64,000 nt of DNA from contig JAODME010000013.1 in assembly GCA_025465095.1 (NCBI GenBank), positions 146,934-210,933 on the forward strand. The letters are read 5' to 3'. This DNA is from Microbacteriaceae bacterium (GTDB lineage: Bacteria > Actinomycetota > Actinomycetes > Actinomycetales > Microbacteriaceae). Both the position numbers and the translations under genes were made by a program. Of the stretch, positions 29,716-37,495 are shown piece after piece. The notes below the pieces were generated by a model, which worked only from the letters and a program-made list of their open reading frames with translations, did no database searches and was not told the origin of the DNA. Every line of letters starts with the position of its first letter. Within the stretch, counting starts at the first letter, position 1.

Positions 29716-30471
29716 TCAGGGCAGGCGCACCGGCTGCAGTGTCGCGATCTTCGGCTGCCTGTTGTCGCCGGAGGACCGACCTGTGACGCGTCGACCAATC
29801 CACGGAAGCACGTATTCACGCCAGTAGGCGGCCGTGCGTTGCGCTGGTTCCGCCGCGCTGTGTTCGCCTGGAGCGTCGGGTATCGGCAGTCCGAGCGCCG
29901 CGAGCACATTGCCGGCTACTCGTTCGTGGCCGCGAGAGTTGAGGTGGAGCTTGTCGCGTGACCAGTAGCGGATGTCGCCCAGCTCGACATCGGCCCAGTT
30001 ATCGACGAAAGTGACGGAATCGAAGGGGAGACGATCGCGGATCGCCTGTGCCAGTTGCTCGCCCCGCGCCTGGACGAACGAACCGAGGGGAATGTGCTTC
30101 GTCGGGTTCGCGCCGCTGGCAAGCACGACGTGGGCTCCGCTCGCCGTCGCCTGCTCGACGGCGGCGGAGAGCATGCTTGCTATAGCGTCGATGGAGACGC
30201 GAGGACGAAGGATGTCGTTGCCTCCGCCGTTGATGCTGAGGAGCGAAGGCTTCAAGTCGATCGCGGCATCCAGCTGCCCGGTGATGATCGGAGCAAGGAG
30301 TCGGCCGCGGATGGCGAGATTGGCGTAAGTCACGGGGTCTGGCGATGCGAGCGCGAGCCCCATGGCGACGAGGTCGGCCCAACCGCGAACACGCCCGTCG
30401 GGCAGATCGTCGCCGACGCCCTCGGTGAAGCTGTCGCCGATGGCGACATAGCTCGGGAAGGTCATCGTCAT
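29716..30471 (-). CDS. SGNH/GDSL hydrolase
   Basis: A 251-residue esterase-type hydrolase. Block I contains the nucleophile serine (YVAIGDSFTEGVGDD), the glycine block is NLAIRG, the asparagine block is INGGGNDIL and the terminal Asp-x-x-His block is SRDKLHLNSRGHERVA. There is no signal peptide, so it should act in the cytoplasm. The C-terminal 50 residues (WREYVLPWIGRRVTGRSSGD) are an extension commonly seen in actinobacterial SGNH proteins. It is divergent from an acyltransferase-3 gene; SGNH and acyltransferase-3 domains often cooperate in glycan O-acetylation, but the lack of a secretion signal argues against direct cooperation here. Confidence 0.92.
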   Translation of the reverse strand: MTMTFPSYVAIGDSFTEGVGDDLPDGRVRGWADLVAMGLALASPDPVTYANLAIRGRLLAPIITGQLDAAIDLKPSLLSINGGGNDILRPRVSIDAIASMLSAAVEQATASGAHVVLASGANPTKHIPLGSFVQARGEQLAQAIRDRLPFDSVTFVDNWADVELGDIRYWSRDKLHLNSRGHERVAGNVLAALGLPIPDAPGEHSAAEPAQRTAAYWREYVLPWIGRRVTGRSSGDNRQPKIATLQPVRLP

Positions 30472-30699
30472 CGTTCGAGTTCACCACACTTCGGTCGTGG
30501 TGCAACCCCCGACTCACCCGCTTGAACTCTGGTTGCTCCGTCGTCGCTGTCCGTCCGCCGATCAGTCTCCCCATGCGGCTTCCGCCGGCCCAGCCCACCG
30601 CAAGGGGTCGACAACCTCGGCCGGATGGGCGAATCTCGAAGGTGATGGAAGTGATCCTGGGTGCATCGTCGGAAGGGTGCCTATGTCGAGGATGCCGCG

Positions 30700-31659
30700 G
30701 TGAAGCATCGTTCGGCGGCGCTCGATGCGGTGCGCGTGATCGGCGTTACGGCCGTGGTGGCCGGCCACGCCATTCCCGACGAGGGCTTCCGCGAAGTGCT
30801 GTTCGCGTGGCACGTGCCCGTGTTCTTCTTCCTCAGCGGCTACCTGTGGAATCGGCGCCGCGGTCTCCGCGACGAATGGCTTTCTCGGAGCCGCTCTCTA
30901 GCGAAGCCGTACCTGTTCTGGTTGGCCGTGATCGGGGTGCCCTACGTCATCGTGCTTCTGAGCTCCGGGGGAGGGGACTGGATCGGACCGCTCCTCGGTG
31001 GTGCGAACGCCAATGAGCCGTTCACTACCTTCTGGTTCGTGTCGGTGCTGTTCTTCTCTGCACTGCTGTTCCGGATGGTGTCGCTCGGGCATCCGGTACT
31101 GAAATGGGTCGTCGCGGGCGTTGGGCTACTCGCCGGCTACCTCGTCGGCCCTCTGCTCGCGCACAGTCCGCTCGCGATCGGATCGGCGCTGCCGTGCCTC
31201 GCCTTCGTGGTGCTCGGTCAGGCGATGCGTCCCGCCATCGAGCGGGTGCGTGGGAAAGCGGTGGTCGGTATCCCGCTGGTGGTGATCGGCGAAGCCCTCG
31301 TCGCTCTCGGCGCCGTCCGCTCTCCGGACATCAAGTTCGGCGACTACGGCACGCCCGTGCTCGCGTTCATCGTCGCCATCGGCATCTGCGCAGGGCTCAT
31401 TCTGGTCGCGGAGGCCGTGTTCGGACGGATGCCCCGGGCCGTCGGACGAGTGACGACTGGTCTGGCCTACGCCTCGTTCACGGTGGTGCTCGTGCACCCG
31501 GTCGTGCAATGGGCGGTGCGGCCGTTCGAGGTGGATCTTCCGCTTCTTCTCATTCTCATGCTCGTGCTTCCCTGGGCACTTGGTCTCGCTTTGCGACACA
31601 CTCACCTCGCGCCGTGGACGACCGGAAGTCCCTTCGAGCGCCGCAGAGCGGCGGCGTAG
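30700..31659 (+). CDS. Acyltransferase-3 family membrane protein
   Basis: A protein of about 319 residues from the GTG at 30700 (GAGGA 7 nt upstream); the track start at 30661 adds 13 residues. It has about ten membrane helices. The family fingerprint is near the N-terminus: ALDAVRVIGVTAVVAGHAIP with the catalytic histidine in AGH, then FAWHVPVFFFLSGYLW, and Arg-rich loops follow. Such enzymes O-acylate sugars, peptidoglycan or lipids at the membrane. The acceptor is unknown. Its position divergent from an SGNH hydrolase may reflect shared regulation from the 228-bp spacer. Confidence 0.88.
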   Translation: MKHRSAALDAVRVIGVTAVVAGHAIPDEGFREVLFAWHVPVFFFLSGYLWNRRRGLRDEWLSRSRSLAKPYLFWLAVIGVPYVIVLLSSGGGDWIGPLLGGANANEPFTTFWFVSVLFFSALLFRMVSLGHPVLKWVVAGVGLLAGYLVGPLLAHSPLAIGSALPCLAFVVLGQAMRPAIERVRGKAVVGIPLVVIGEALVALGAVRSPDIKFGDYGTPVLAFIVAIGICAGLILVAEAVFGRMPRAVGRVTTGLAYASFTVVLVHPVVQWAVRPFEVDLPLLLILMLVLPWALGLALRHTHLAPWTTGSPFERRRAAA

Positions 31660-31747
31660 CGACGTGCGAGGCGTGGTCTCGTCCGTGGTTCCCCGAAGGA
31701 CGTGCCGCGCGTAGCTGACGTTCGGAAAGCCGATCTACGCTGAATTC

Positions 31748-32155
31748 ATGGCGACCAGGCGGGCGCGCGCGGCGATGGCGGTTGCGTATTTCGCAATCGA
31801 CCTCGTCGCCGTGCTCCTCTTCGCGATCGCAGAACGCACGACGCGGGGCCTGGTCGAGGGGGTTGACGAGGCGTGGCCGTTCTTCGTCGGGGTGCTGATC
31901 GGTTGGCTCGTGGCACGAGGCTGGCGGTCCCCACGTGCAGTCATCTGGACCGGCGTGATCGTGTGGGCGTCCACCATGACGGTCGGTCTCGTCGTGCGCC
32001 TGATCATCGGCCAATCGACCGACTCGCGGGCGGGTTTCATCACGCTCCTCGCGCTCGGAGTCTTCCTGCTCGGGTGGCGCGCCATCGCCTGGATTCTTGA
32101 TGCATTGTTTGGCAGAGCGCTTCCGAAGGTCGTCGACGAGAAGTATCGGCGCTAG
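31748..32155 (+). CDS. DUF3054 family membrane protein
   Basis: A 135-residue protein with four predicted membrane helices (VAYFAIDLVAVLLFAIAERTT, WPFFVGVLIGWLVARGW, AVIWTGVIVWASTMTVGLVV, FITLLALGVFLLGWRAIAWI). The length and helix spacing match DUF3054, a common small actinobacterial membrane family with no known function. TACGCT lies 6 nt before the ATG and there is no Shine-Dalgarno, a leaderless arrangement. It converges with the MFS gene. Confidence 0.85.
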   Translation: MATRRARAAMAVAYFAIDLVAVLLFAIAERTTRGLVEGVDEAWPFFVGVLIGWLVARGWRSPRAVIWTGVIVWASTMTVGLVVRLIIGQSTDSRAGFITLLALGVFLLGWRAIAWILDALFGRALPKVVDEKYRR

Positions 32156-32212
32156 CCCGCAGTGGCTGAACTCTCCCCGTGGCAGACGACGGTCCGCTCC
32201 GACGACTAGCCC

Positions 32213-33703
32213 TCAGTGGCCGGCGACGTACTCCGAAGGCAGCGACTCGTTTTCCGCCGGACGCCGAATAAAGAACGCCGCAGGAATCGCGAAGAGCGAG
32301 ACGATCGCCCCGTAGGTGAACGCGGCCTGTATCCCCGTGGCATCCGCCACAACATTCGAAGCCCCACTGTTCGTGGAGGTTGCCGCCACCGAGACCATCA
32401 CCGTCACGAAGAGGGCGGTGCCCGCCGCCGCCGCGACCTGCTGCACCGTTCCCACGATCGCGCTACCGTGCGAGTACAACGATCGCGGCAGCGAGGCGAG
32501 ACCCGAGGTGAACAGCGGCGTGAACAACAGTGCCAGACCGACGCTCAACGACAGGTGTACGGCCAGCACCAGCCAGAACGAAGAGTTCTCCTCGAGCAGC
32601 GTCATCGACCAGAAGGTCGCGCTCACAAGGATCGAGCCGGTGACCAGCAGACCGGTCGGACCGAAGTGATCGTAGGCGCGCCCAACGAAAGGGGCGAGCA
32701 ACCCCATGGCGAGACCACCCGGAAGCAGCAGCAGCCCGGTCTCCAGGGCGTCGAGCCCGAGCACGGTCTGCATGTAGATCGGTAGCAGGATGATGGTGCC
32801 GAAGAGCGCCATCATGCTGATGGCGAGCATCCCGATAGTGAACGTGAACGTGCGGGAGGCGAAGGTGCGCAAATCCAGCAGGGCGGCATCCTTCCTCTGC
32901 AGGCGCAGTTGACGGAGGATGAACGCGGCGAGCGCGACAACGCCGATGCTCAGGGAGATCCATGGGGACGTCATCGACATGGCGCTGGCCTCGCCGAAGG
33001 TGCTGAGGCCGTAGACGAGGCCGCCGAAGCCGAGGGCGGAGAGAAGCACCGAGAGCACGTCGACGCCGGTGCGACGCGGGGTGGTCACGTTCTGCACGCG
33101 CGCGGCGCCGAGCGCGAGCGAGGCGAGAGCGATCGGCAGCACCAGGAGAAACATCCAGCGCCAGTCGAGCACGCTGAGGATCAGACCGGAGATGGTCGGC
33201 CCGATCGCCGGGGCAACCGAGATGACGACGGAGATGTTGCCCATCGTCCGGCCGCGCGAGGCGGGCGGAACGAGCGTCATGACGGTGGTCATGAGCAGTG
33301 GCATCATGATGGCGGTGCCGGTTGCCTGCACGACTCGGCCCGCGAGCAGGACCTCGAAGTCCGGAGCAACGGCGGCAATGAGCGTTCCCGTGCTGAAAAG
33401 CGTCATGGCGGCGATGAACACGGGACGGGTGTTGAACCTCTGCAGCAGGAATCCGGTGATCGGAATCACCACGGCCATCGTCAGCATGAACGCCGTCGTC
33501 AACCACTGGGCGGCGCTCGCCGTGATGCTGAGATCTGCCATGAGGTGTGGCAGGGCCACTCCCATGATCGTCTCGTTCAATATGACGACGAACGCAGAGA
33601 TCAAGAGGAGCCGGATGACGAGTCGGTTGCGCTTGTCGAGCGTTTCCTGCGCCGTCCGAATGCCGGTACCGTCGGCCAGAGTCAGCGGGGCTGTTTCAGT
33701 CAT
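32213..33703 (-). CDS. MFS drug:H+ antiporter, DHA2 (14-helix) type
   Basis: A 496-residue multidrug-efflux type transporter. N-terminal motifs are typical: ISAFVVILNETIMGVALPHL (motif D1-like) and GFLLQRFNTRPVF (motif A region), and motif C is seen in ISVAPAIGPTISGLIL. About fourteen helices are predicted, consistent with the QacA/EmrB branch. The substrate is unknown. A hairpin with AGCGGGAAT/ATTCCCGCT arms lies about 65 bp upstream and could be a regulator site. No TetR or MarR gene is adjacent. Confidence 0.9.
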   Translation of the reverse strand: MTETAPLTLADGTGIRTAQETLDKRNRLVIRLLLISAFVVILNETIMGVALPHLMADLSITASAAQWLTTAFMLTMAVVIPITGFLLQRFNTRPVFIAAMTLFSTGTLIAAVAPDFEVLLAGRVVQATGTAIMMPLLMTTVMTLVPPASRGRTMGNISVVISVAPAIGPTISGLILSVLDWRWMFLLVLPIALASLALGAARVQNVTTPRRTGVDVLSVLLSALGFGGLVYGLSTFGEASAMSMTSPWISLSIGVVALAAFILRQLRLQRKDAALLDLRTFASRTFTFTIGMLAISMMALFGTIILLPIYMQTVLGLDALETGLLLLPGGLAMGLLAPFVGRAYDHFGPTGLLVTGSILVSATFWSMTLLEENSSFWLVLAVHLSLSVGLALLFTPLFTSGLASLPRSLYSHGSAIVGTVQQVAAAAGTALFVTVMVSVAATSTNSGASNVVADATGIQAAFTYGAIVSLFAIPAAFFIRRPAENESLPSEYVAGH

Positions 33704-33765
33704 GGATACCTGTCGTGAGGCCGAGGCGGAGGGAACGGCTCCGCTTCCGGGCGCTCAGAAAGCAC

Positions 33766-33795
33766 AGCGGGAATGGACTGCCCGCTATTCCCGCT
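33766..33795. terminator. Inverted repeat between MFS gene and upstream hypothetical
   Basis: Perfect 9-bp arms AGCGGGAAT and ATTCCCGCT are separated by 12 nt. It lies after the stop of the minus-strand gene at 33845 and before the MFS start. It may be that gene's terminator or an operator for the transporter; the sequence does not decide. Confidence 0.55.
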
Positions 33796-33844
33796 CCGGC
33801 GCACGATTCTGACCGGTGGCTGCCCGGAACCCACGGGTGGGGCC

Positions 33845-34183
33845 TCAGCGGGGTTGAGCCGGGTTCGTCGGCACTCCCTGTGATGGCGGATTGATCGGGG
33901 GCCCGGATGTCGCCGGCGAAACCTTCGACCCACGCTCACTCGAACTGACTTCCGGCGTGCGTTCTGGGATTGCCTCTCCAACCGTCGCGCCCTTGCGCAC
34001 AGCCTCAAGCCGCGCTTCGATCAACACGGTGACGGGCAGACGGTTGCCGTGCTCTCTCTCGTAGGCCAGAAGCTCGCCGAGTGACTGCTCGTCGAGCGCG
34101 GTGATGCGGGACGACAATGCCGCGAGGGGCACATGGTCGTAGTCGGGCAGCGGAAGCTCATCACGGTTCGGGGATTCGTTCAT
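33845..34183 (-). CDS. Conserved small acidic protein of unknown function
   Basis: A 112-residue soluble protein. The first 70 residues form an acidic helical module (DELPLPDYDHVPLAALSSRI, then LGELLAYEREHGNRLPV and VLIEARLEAV) that I recognise as a recurring actinobacterial hypothetical. The last 40 residues are a Ser/Pro-rich disordered tail. GGAGAAG precedes the ATG. It has no membrane segment and no catalytic motif. The YEREHGNR block recalls short helical proteins linked to lipid or transglycosylase genes, but the function is unknown. Confidence 0.75.
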   Translation of the reverse strand: MNESPNRDELPLPDYDHVPLAALSSRITALDEQSLGELLAYEREHGNRLPVTVLIEARLEAVRKGATVGEAIPERTPEVSSSERGSKVSPATSGPPINPPSQGVPTNPAQPR

Positions 34184-34267
34184 CGCCGCTTCTCCTCGGA
34201 ATGTCGCGTGTTCGAGGTTCCACGCTAATCGCGCGCGCCGCGGCCCTCAAGGGGGCGGTTCACCTCA

Positions 34268-34296
34268 TTGACCAGCCCCGCAGGCAGTCCTATGCT
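34268..34296 (+). promoter_or_regulatory. Sigma-70-type promoter of the ArsR/AHSA1 operon
   Basis: TTGACC at 34268-34273 and TATGCT at 34291-34296 are separated by exactly 17 bp. This is the best-formed housekeeping promoter visible in the window. The predicted start of transcription falls near 34303, at the left edge of the inverted repeat listed next. Confidence 0.75.
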
Positions 34297-34302
34297 CGAC
34301 TC

Positions 34303-34320
34303 ATCAACTTTCGAGTTGAT
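34303..34320. promoter_or_regulatory. Operator-like inverted repeat in front of the ArsR-family regulator
   Basis: ATCAACT-TTCG-AGTTGAT has perfect 7-bp arms and a 4-bp centre. It sits 15 bp upstream of the regulator start and at the predicted +1 of the promoter above. Size and symmetry fit an ArsR dimer site, so autorepression is the simplest reading. Confidence 0.75.
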
Positions 34321-34334
34321 CACGCGATGGGTTG

Positions 34335-34688
34335 ATGATGACCGACGAGAGTGACGCTCAAGCTCGCCTTGATCGCGCGTTCCTCGCCCTCGCGGACCCC
34401 GTGCGGCGGAAGCTGATCGCGCGTCTGTCCCGCGGTTCCGCCACGGTGAACGAGCTCGCCGCGCCGTTCGAGATGACGAAGCAGGGAATCTCGAAGCACA
34501 TCCAGGTACTCGAAAGCGCTGGTCTCATTACCCGGACACGGGACGGCCAGCGCCGGCCGTGCCATCTCGACGCCGCGGCGCTCGAAACGCTCACCACCTG
34601 GATCGACACCTATCGCCTCAACGCCGAGCGGCAATTCCGTCGCCTTGACGCAGTGCTGCAAAAGCAGCAGCAGAACCAGAAGGAGTAG
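34335..34688 (+). CDS. ArsR-family winged-helix transcriptional regulator
   Basis: A protein of about 118 residues. The ArsR fold is clear: LADPVRRKLIARLSRGSATV, recognition helix region FEMTKQGISKHIQVLESAGL and the wing ITRTRDGQRRPC. The metal-binding ELCVC motif is absent, as is usual for ArsR proteins paired with AHSA1/SRPBCC genes, so the signal is probably not a metal. Three start codons stand in a row (TTG, ATG, ATG); I use the first ATG. It overlaps its own probable operator region and is followed 11 bp later by the SRPBCC gene, forming a two-gene operon. Confidence 0.92.
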   Translation: MMTDESDAQARLDRAFLALADPVRRKLIARLSRGSATVNELAAPFEMTKQGISKHIQVLESAGLITRTRDGQRRPCHLDAAALETLTTWIDTYRLNAERQFRRLDAVLQKQQQNQKE

Positions 34689-34699
34689 GAGAAGGAACA

Positions 34700-35176
34700 A
34701 TGACAAATCCGACCTCGATCACCGTACCTGACGGCGTTCCCTTCATCGACATGGTGCGCGAATTCGATGCCCCGCGTGCCGAGGTATACCGCGCGTACAC
34801 CGAGCCGGCGCTCGTCACGCAGTGGCTCGGTCCCCACGGTTACGCGATGACCATAACGGAGTACGACGTTCGTTCCGGCGGTTCGTGGGCTTTCAGCCAC
34901 CTTGACCCCGACGGCAACTCATGGGGATTCCACGGCACGTTTCACAGTGTCGACCCGAACGAGAGCATCGTGCAGACTTTCGAGTTCGAAGGGATGCCCG
35001 GCCATGTGAGCCTCGAGTCCGTGCGCTTCGAAGATCTCGACGGCCGCACGAGGGTCGTCGCCCACGCGGCCTACCAGTCCGTCGAGGCTCGTGACGCGAT
35101 GGCAGCGGGCGGCATGGAGAAAGGCGTCAGGGAGGGGTACGAGCGCCTCGACGCGCTGCTCGCCGTGACAACGTGA
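34700..35176 (+). CDS. SRPBCC (AHSA1-type) small-molecule binding protein
   Basis: A 158-residue START-like helix-grip protein with the AHSA1 pattern VREFDAPRAEVYRAYTEPAL, a W-L-G-P turn (TQWLGPHGYAM) and GGSWAFSHLDPDGNSWGFHG. These proteins bind hydrophobic ligands in a central cavity. Pairing with an ArsR regulator is a common arrangement in which the regulator controls the SRPBCC gene; the ligand and purpose are not known. A strong GGAGAAGGA site precedes the ATG. Confidence 0.9.
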   Translation: MTNPTSITVPDGVPFIDMVREFDAPRAEVYRAYTEPALVTQWLGPHGYAMTITEYDVRSGGSWAFSHLDPDGNSWGFHGTFHSVDPNESIVQTFEFEGMPGHVSLESVRFEDLDGRTRVVAHAAYQSVEARDAMAAGGMEKGVREGYERLDALLAVTT

Positions 35177-35267
35177 ATCAACCGCGAGCCGGCGCCGGGC
35201 GACGGGCGGGGACATTTCCTTGCGTGCGGCCTTACAACCCACCGAGCACAGGGATAGGGTCGATTCC

Positions 35268-35627
35268 ATGTCGAACCTGGTGGAACGAATTGCTGAATCC
35301 ATGAGCTCTCTCGGCGTGAGGCGCGCCTATGGCGAGCCCGTGACGATCGGTGGCGCGGAGTTGATTCCCGTCGCGTTGGTGTACTTCGGGTTCGGGGGAG
35401 GCAAGGGCGAGAGCGAGGGCAGCGAAGGAGGAGACGACAAGCAGCCCGCCGGCAGCGGCGAGGGAGGCGGGGGAGGGGGAGCGAGCATCCCCATCGGCGC
35501 CTATGTGACCGGATTCGACGGCCCAACCTTCAAACCGAACCCGATCGCCCTGCTCATCGTGTCGATTCCGGTGTTGTGGGTGGGCGGACACTCGTTCGCG
35601 CGCGTTATCCGCGCGCTCAAGAAATAG
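35268..35627 (+). CDS. GerW/YtfJ-family protein
   Basis: A 119-residue protein. The start is the ATG at 35268 (MSNLVERIAESMSSLGVRRAYGEPV). The N-terminal 45 residues match the GerW/YtfJ fold (TIGGAELIPVALVYFGFGGG). A low-complexity Gly/Ser/Glu linker follows, then IPIGAYVTGFDGPTFKPNP and a C-terminal hydrophobic segment (IALLIVSIPVLWVGG). In Bacillus the family is tied to spore germination, but it is common in non-sporulating actinobacteria and its role there is unknown. TAGGGT lies 7 nt upstream of the ATG, a leaderless layout. Confidence 0.85.
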   Translation: MSNLVERIAESMSSLGVRRAYGEPVTIGGAELIPVALVYFGFGGGKGESEGSEGGDDKQPAGSGEGGGGGGASIPIGAYVTGFDGPTFKPNPIALLIVSIPVLWVGGHSFARVIRALKK

Positions 35628-35667
35628 ACGCGGAACAGGCGCTCGACCCACCGCCGGAGCCAGGACC

Positions 35668-36072
35668 GTGGCGACCTCGCTTCCGCGCATCAGCCTCATA
35701 CGCTCGCCCGACTCGCTGCGGAAAGATCGGGATGAGAGTCGATGGCGGATGTTCCAGGTCGTCGATCCTGAACGGCGAGAGATCGTCGGTTCGGCCGGCT
35801 ACAAGCGACTCTCCGGCCAGCGCGTCATCGAGATCGGTTTTCAGGTAACTCCCGCTCATCGCAGGAGAGGTTACGCGACGGCTGCCGCGCGCGAACTCAT
35901 CGCCCGCGTATTCGCGGAGGAGGATATCGACGCGATCGAAGCGGAGTCCCTCGCCGCCGAAAACGCCTCGGTGCGAATACTGCGAGCCTGCGGATTCACG
36001 AGAGCCGGCGAGGCTCACGCGGCGGACGGAGCCCAACTGTGGCGCTGGCGGCTCGAACGTCGCCTCGACTGA
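35668..36072 (+). CDS. GNAT-family N-acetyltransferase
   Basis: A 134-residue protein with a compact GNAT fold. The acetyl-CoA loop is HRRRGYATAAARELIARVF (Q/R-x-x-G-x-A form), followed by ENASVRILRACGFTRAGEA, typical of RimJ/RimL-like members. It is shorter than most because the first beta-strands are brief. The GTG start at 35668 has GGAGCCAGG ahead. The substrate cannot be predicted. A strong bidirectional hairpin follows. Confidence 0.85.
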   Translation: MATSLPRISLIRSPDSLRKDRDESRWRMFQVVDPERREIVGSAGYKRLSGQRVIEIGFQVTPAHRRRGYATAAARELIARVFAEEDIDAIEAESLAAENASVRILRACGFTRAGEAHAADGAQLWRWRLERRLD

Positions 36073-36087
36073 CGGTGGTGAACGAAA

Positions 36088-36114
36088 GGAGCCGGACCCG
36101 TTGGGTCCGGCTCC
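36088..36114. terminator. Bidirectional terminator hairpin
   Basis: GGAGCCGGACCC pairs with GGGTCCGGCTCC (12 perfect base pairs, 3-nt loop) between two convergent genes, the GNAT gene on plus and the 37-residue gene on minus. Little T-run is present, as is usual at high GC. Confidence 0.85.
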
Positions 36115-36133
36115 CGAAGCACGGCAGAGCCGC

Positions 36134-36247
36134 TTAGGCGCTGTTGCTCTTTGTGGATGACTTGGCCTTCTTGTCGGCGCGCTTCTCCTTGAGAGACTTT
36201 GCTGCGACGGTCTTGCCGCTGCTCTTCTTAGGTGATTTGTCTGCCAT
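36134..36247 (-). CDS. Very small lysine-rich protein (37 aa), below the ORF-track limit
   Basis: The minus strand encodes MADKSPKKSSGKTVAAKSLK followed by EKRADKKAKSSTKSNSA and a TAA stop. About a third of the residues are lysine or arginine, with many Ser, Ala and Thr, so it is strongly basic and probably disordered. A near-perfect ribosome site GGAGGG lies 7 nt before the ATG, and a strong terminator hairpin follows the stop, so this is a complete small transcription unit. Similar short Lys-rich proteins occur in Microbacteriaceae as unnamed hypotheticals. A nucleic-acid or ribosome-associated role is possible from charge alone. Confidence 0.8.
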   Translation of the reverse strand: MADKSPKKSSGKTVAAKSLKEKRADKKAKSSTKSNSA

Positions 36248-36787
36248 AAGGCATCCCTCCCTCGGAAGCTCGAACGGCTTCAATCAGCTGAGACTACGCC
36301 TCTTCGACCGGGTTGGGGTACATCCCTTTCTCAGAATCGACTCGACCAGGTGTACCAGGACGCCTCCGGCACCTCGTTCAAAAGCACGACTGGCCCACCT
36401 CGCGCCTCTTGTACGGAAGTGGGTCATAAGACTGTGCGTGCGCAGATTCCGCCAGAAGATGTCGAGTCCCACCGACTACGCGGATGCCCGAGCGCCGGTC
36501 AATTCGAACACCTTGGGTGCGGTCTCTAGTCGTCCTCGACGATCCGCAGTTTCGCCGCGGTGACTCGCACCGCAACCTCGCCACGTCGACGTTCGGTGAG
36601 ACTCTCGCGCTTGTCGTGCAGCAGTTCGGAGATAGAAATTCGCGAAACACCAGCTGGATTGCGGGCACGTTGAGCGTGTTGCAGACGAGCGGCTGAGACA
36701 CCTTGCCGACGAACCCTGCTGCGGAGGCCCGGTCGACGCGCACGTCACGGATCTCGGCAGATCCAGCGGGCGACGAGTCGGAGGCAG
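36248..36787. other. 540-bp region without a supportable gene
   Basis: Upstream of the 37-residue gene there should be a minus-strand promoter, but I cannot place it. A minus-strand frame (36526-36738) reads like a protein C-terminus (RISISELLHDKRESLTERRR ... VRVTAAKLRIVEDD) but has no ATG, GTG or TTG before its upstream stop. It may be the remnant of a lost gene. The rest shows no family resemblance. Confidence 0.5.
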
Positions 36788-37357
36788 TCAGCCGACCAAC
36801 GCGGAGTGCTCGTCCAGGCGGTGCCATGTTCGGTTGTGGTACACCAGCGGGGCGGATTCCTTGCCGCCGTCCGTGACCACGGCCTCCAGGGCATGGACGA
36901 CGACCACCGTGGAGTCGCCCGCCGTCAACTGGTCGATCACGCGCCCGCGAATCCAGGAATGCGCGCTCGGGAAGTAGGGCTCACCGGTGGGAAGCCGCGA
37001 CCACAGGGAGGTGTCGGCGAACCGGTCGACCCCGCTCGTGGCGCAGAGCTTCGCGATGTGCACCTGCTCGGAGCCGAGCAGGTGCACTACGAGGGTATCG
37101 GCGCGCCGGATGACCGGCGTGCTCGAGGACTGGCCAGACAGCGAGAAGACCAGGAGCGGTGGCTCCGCGCTGATCGACGACACCGAGGTGGCGGTTAGCC
37201 CGACCGGACCGTCGCCCGCGTCGGCCGTGATGACGGCGACCCCCGCTGGATGATTGCGGAAGGCGCCCTTGAAGGCATCCGGGCCCAGGCCGGCGAAATG
37301 ACGACGCTCGGCGTCGTCGGTGTCGGAGGCCGAGCGAAGCATCTGGTTCGTCGACAT
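36788..37357 (-). CDS. Flavin reductase family protein
   Basis: A 189-residue NAD(P)H:flavin oxidoreductase-like protein (start MSTNQMLRSASD, GGAGC upstream). The FMN-binding split barrel is clear: FKGAFRNHPAGVAVITADAG, GLTATSVSSISAEPPLLVFS and SAHSWIRGRV. Such reductases supply reduced FMN to a partner monooxygenase. It is divergent from the FMN-dependent monooxygenase at 37496, with 138 bp between, which strongly suggests a two-component system. The track ORF of 508 residues fuses this gene with antisense sequence of the monooxygenase and is not real. Confidence 0.92.
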   Translation of the reverse strand: MSTNQMLRSASDTDDAERRHFAGLGPDAFKGAFRNHPAGVAVITADAGDGPVGLTATSVSSISAEPPLLVFSLSGQSSSTPVIRRADTLVVHLLGSEQVHIAKLCATSGVDRFADTSLWSRLPTGEPYFPSAHSWIRGRVIDQLTAGDSTVVVVHALEAVVTDGGKESAPLVYHNRTWHRLDEHSALVG

Positions 37358-37495
37358 GAAGCTCCAATCGGAAGGCGGATGTTGTCGTGGGTCAAGGTTG
37401 GTGCCCCGTGCGCGATTGCGCGAGCATATTGCGGAGTGTGACCTTATGTTTCGCCAGGCCGCGCAATCCGGGACGCTCGCCCGCACGATGGAAGC

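Noticed and set aside
36526-36738. Minus-strand frame ending VRVTAAKLRIVEDD that reads like a natural C-terminus
   Set aside because: No ATG, GTG or TTG before the upstream stop. It may be a gene remnant, but I cannot name a family, so it is not listed as a pseudogene.
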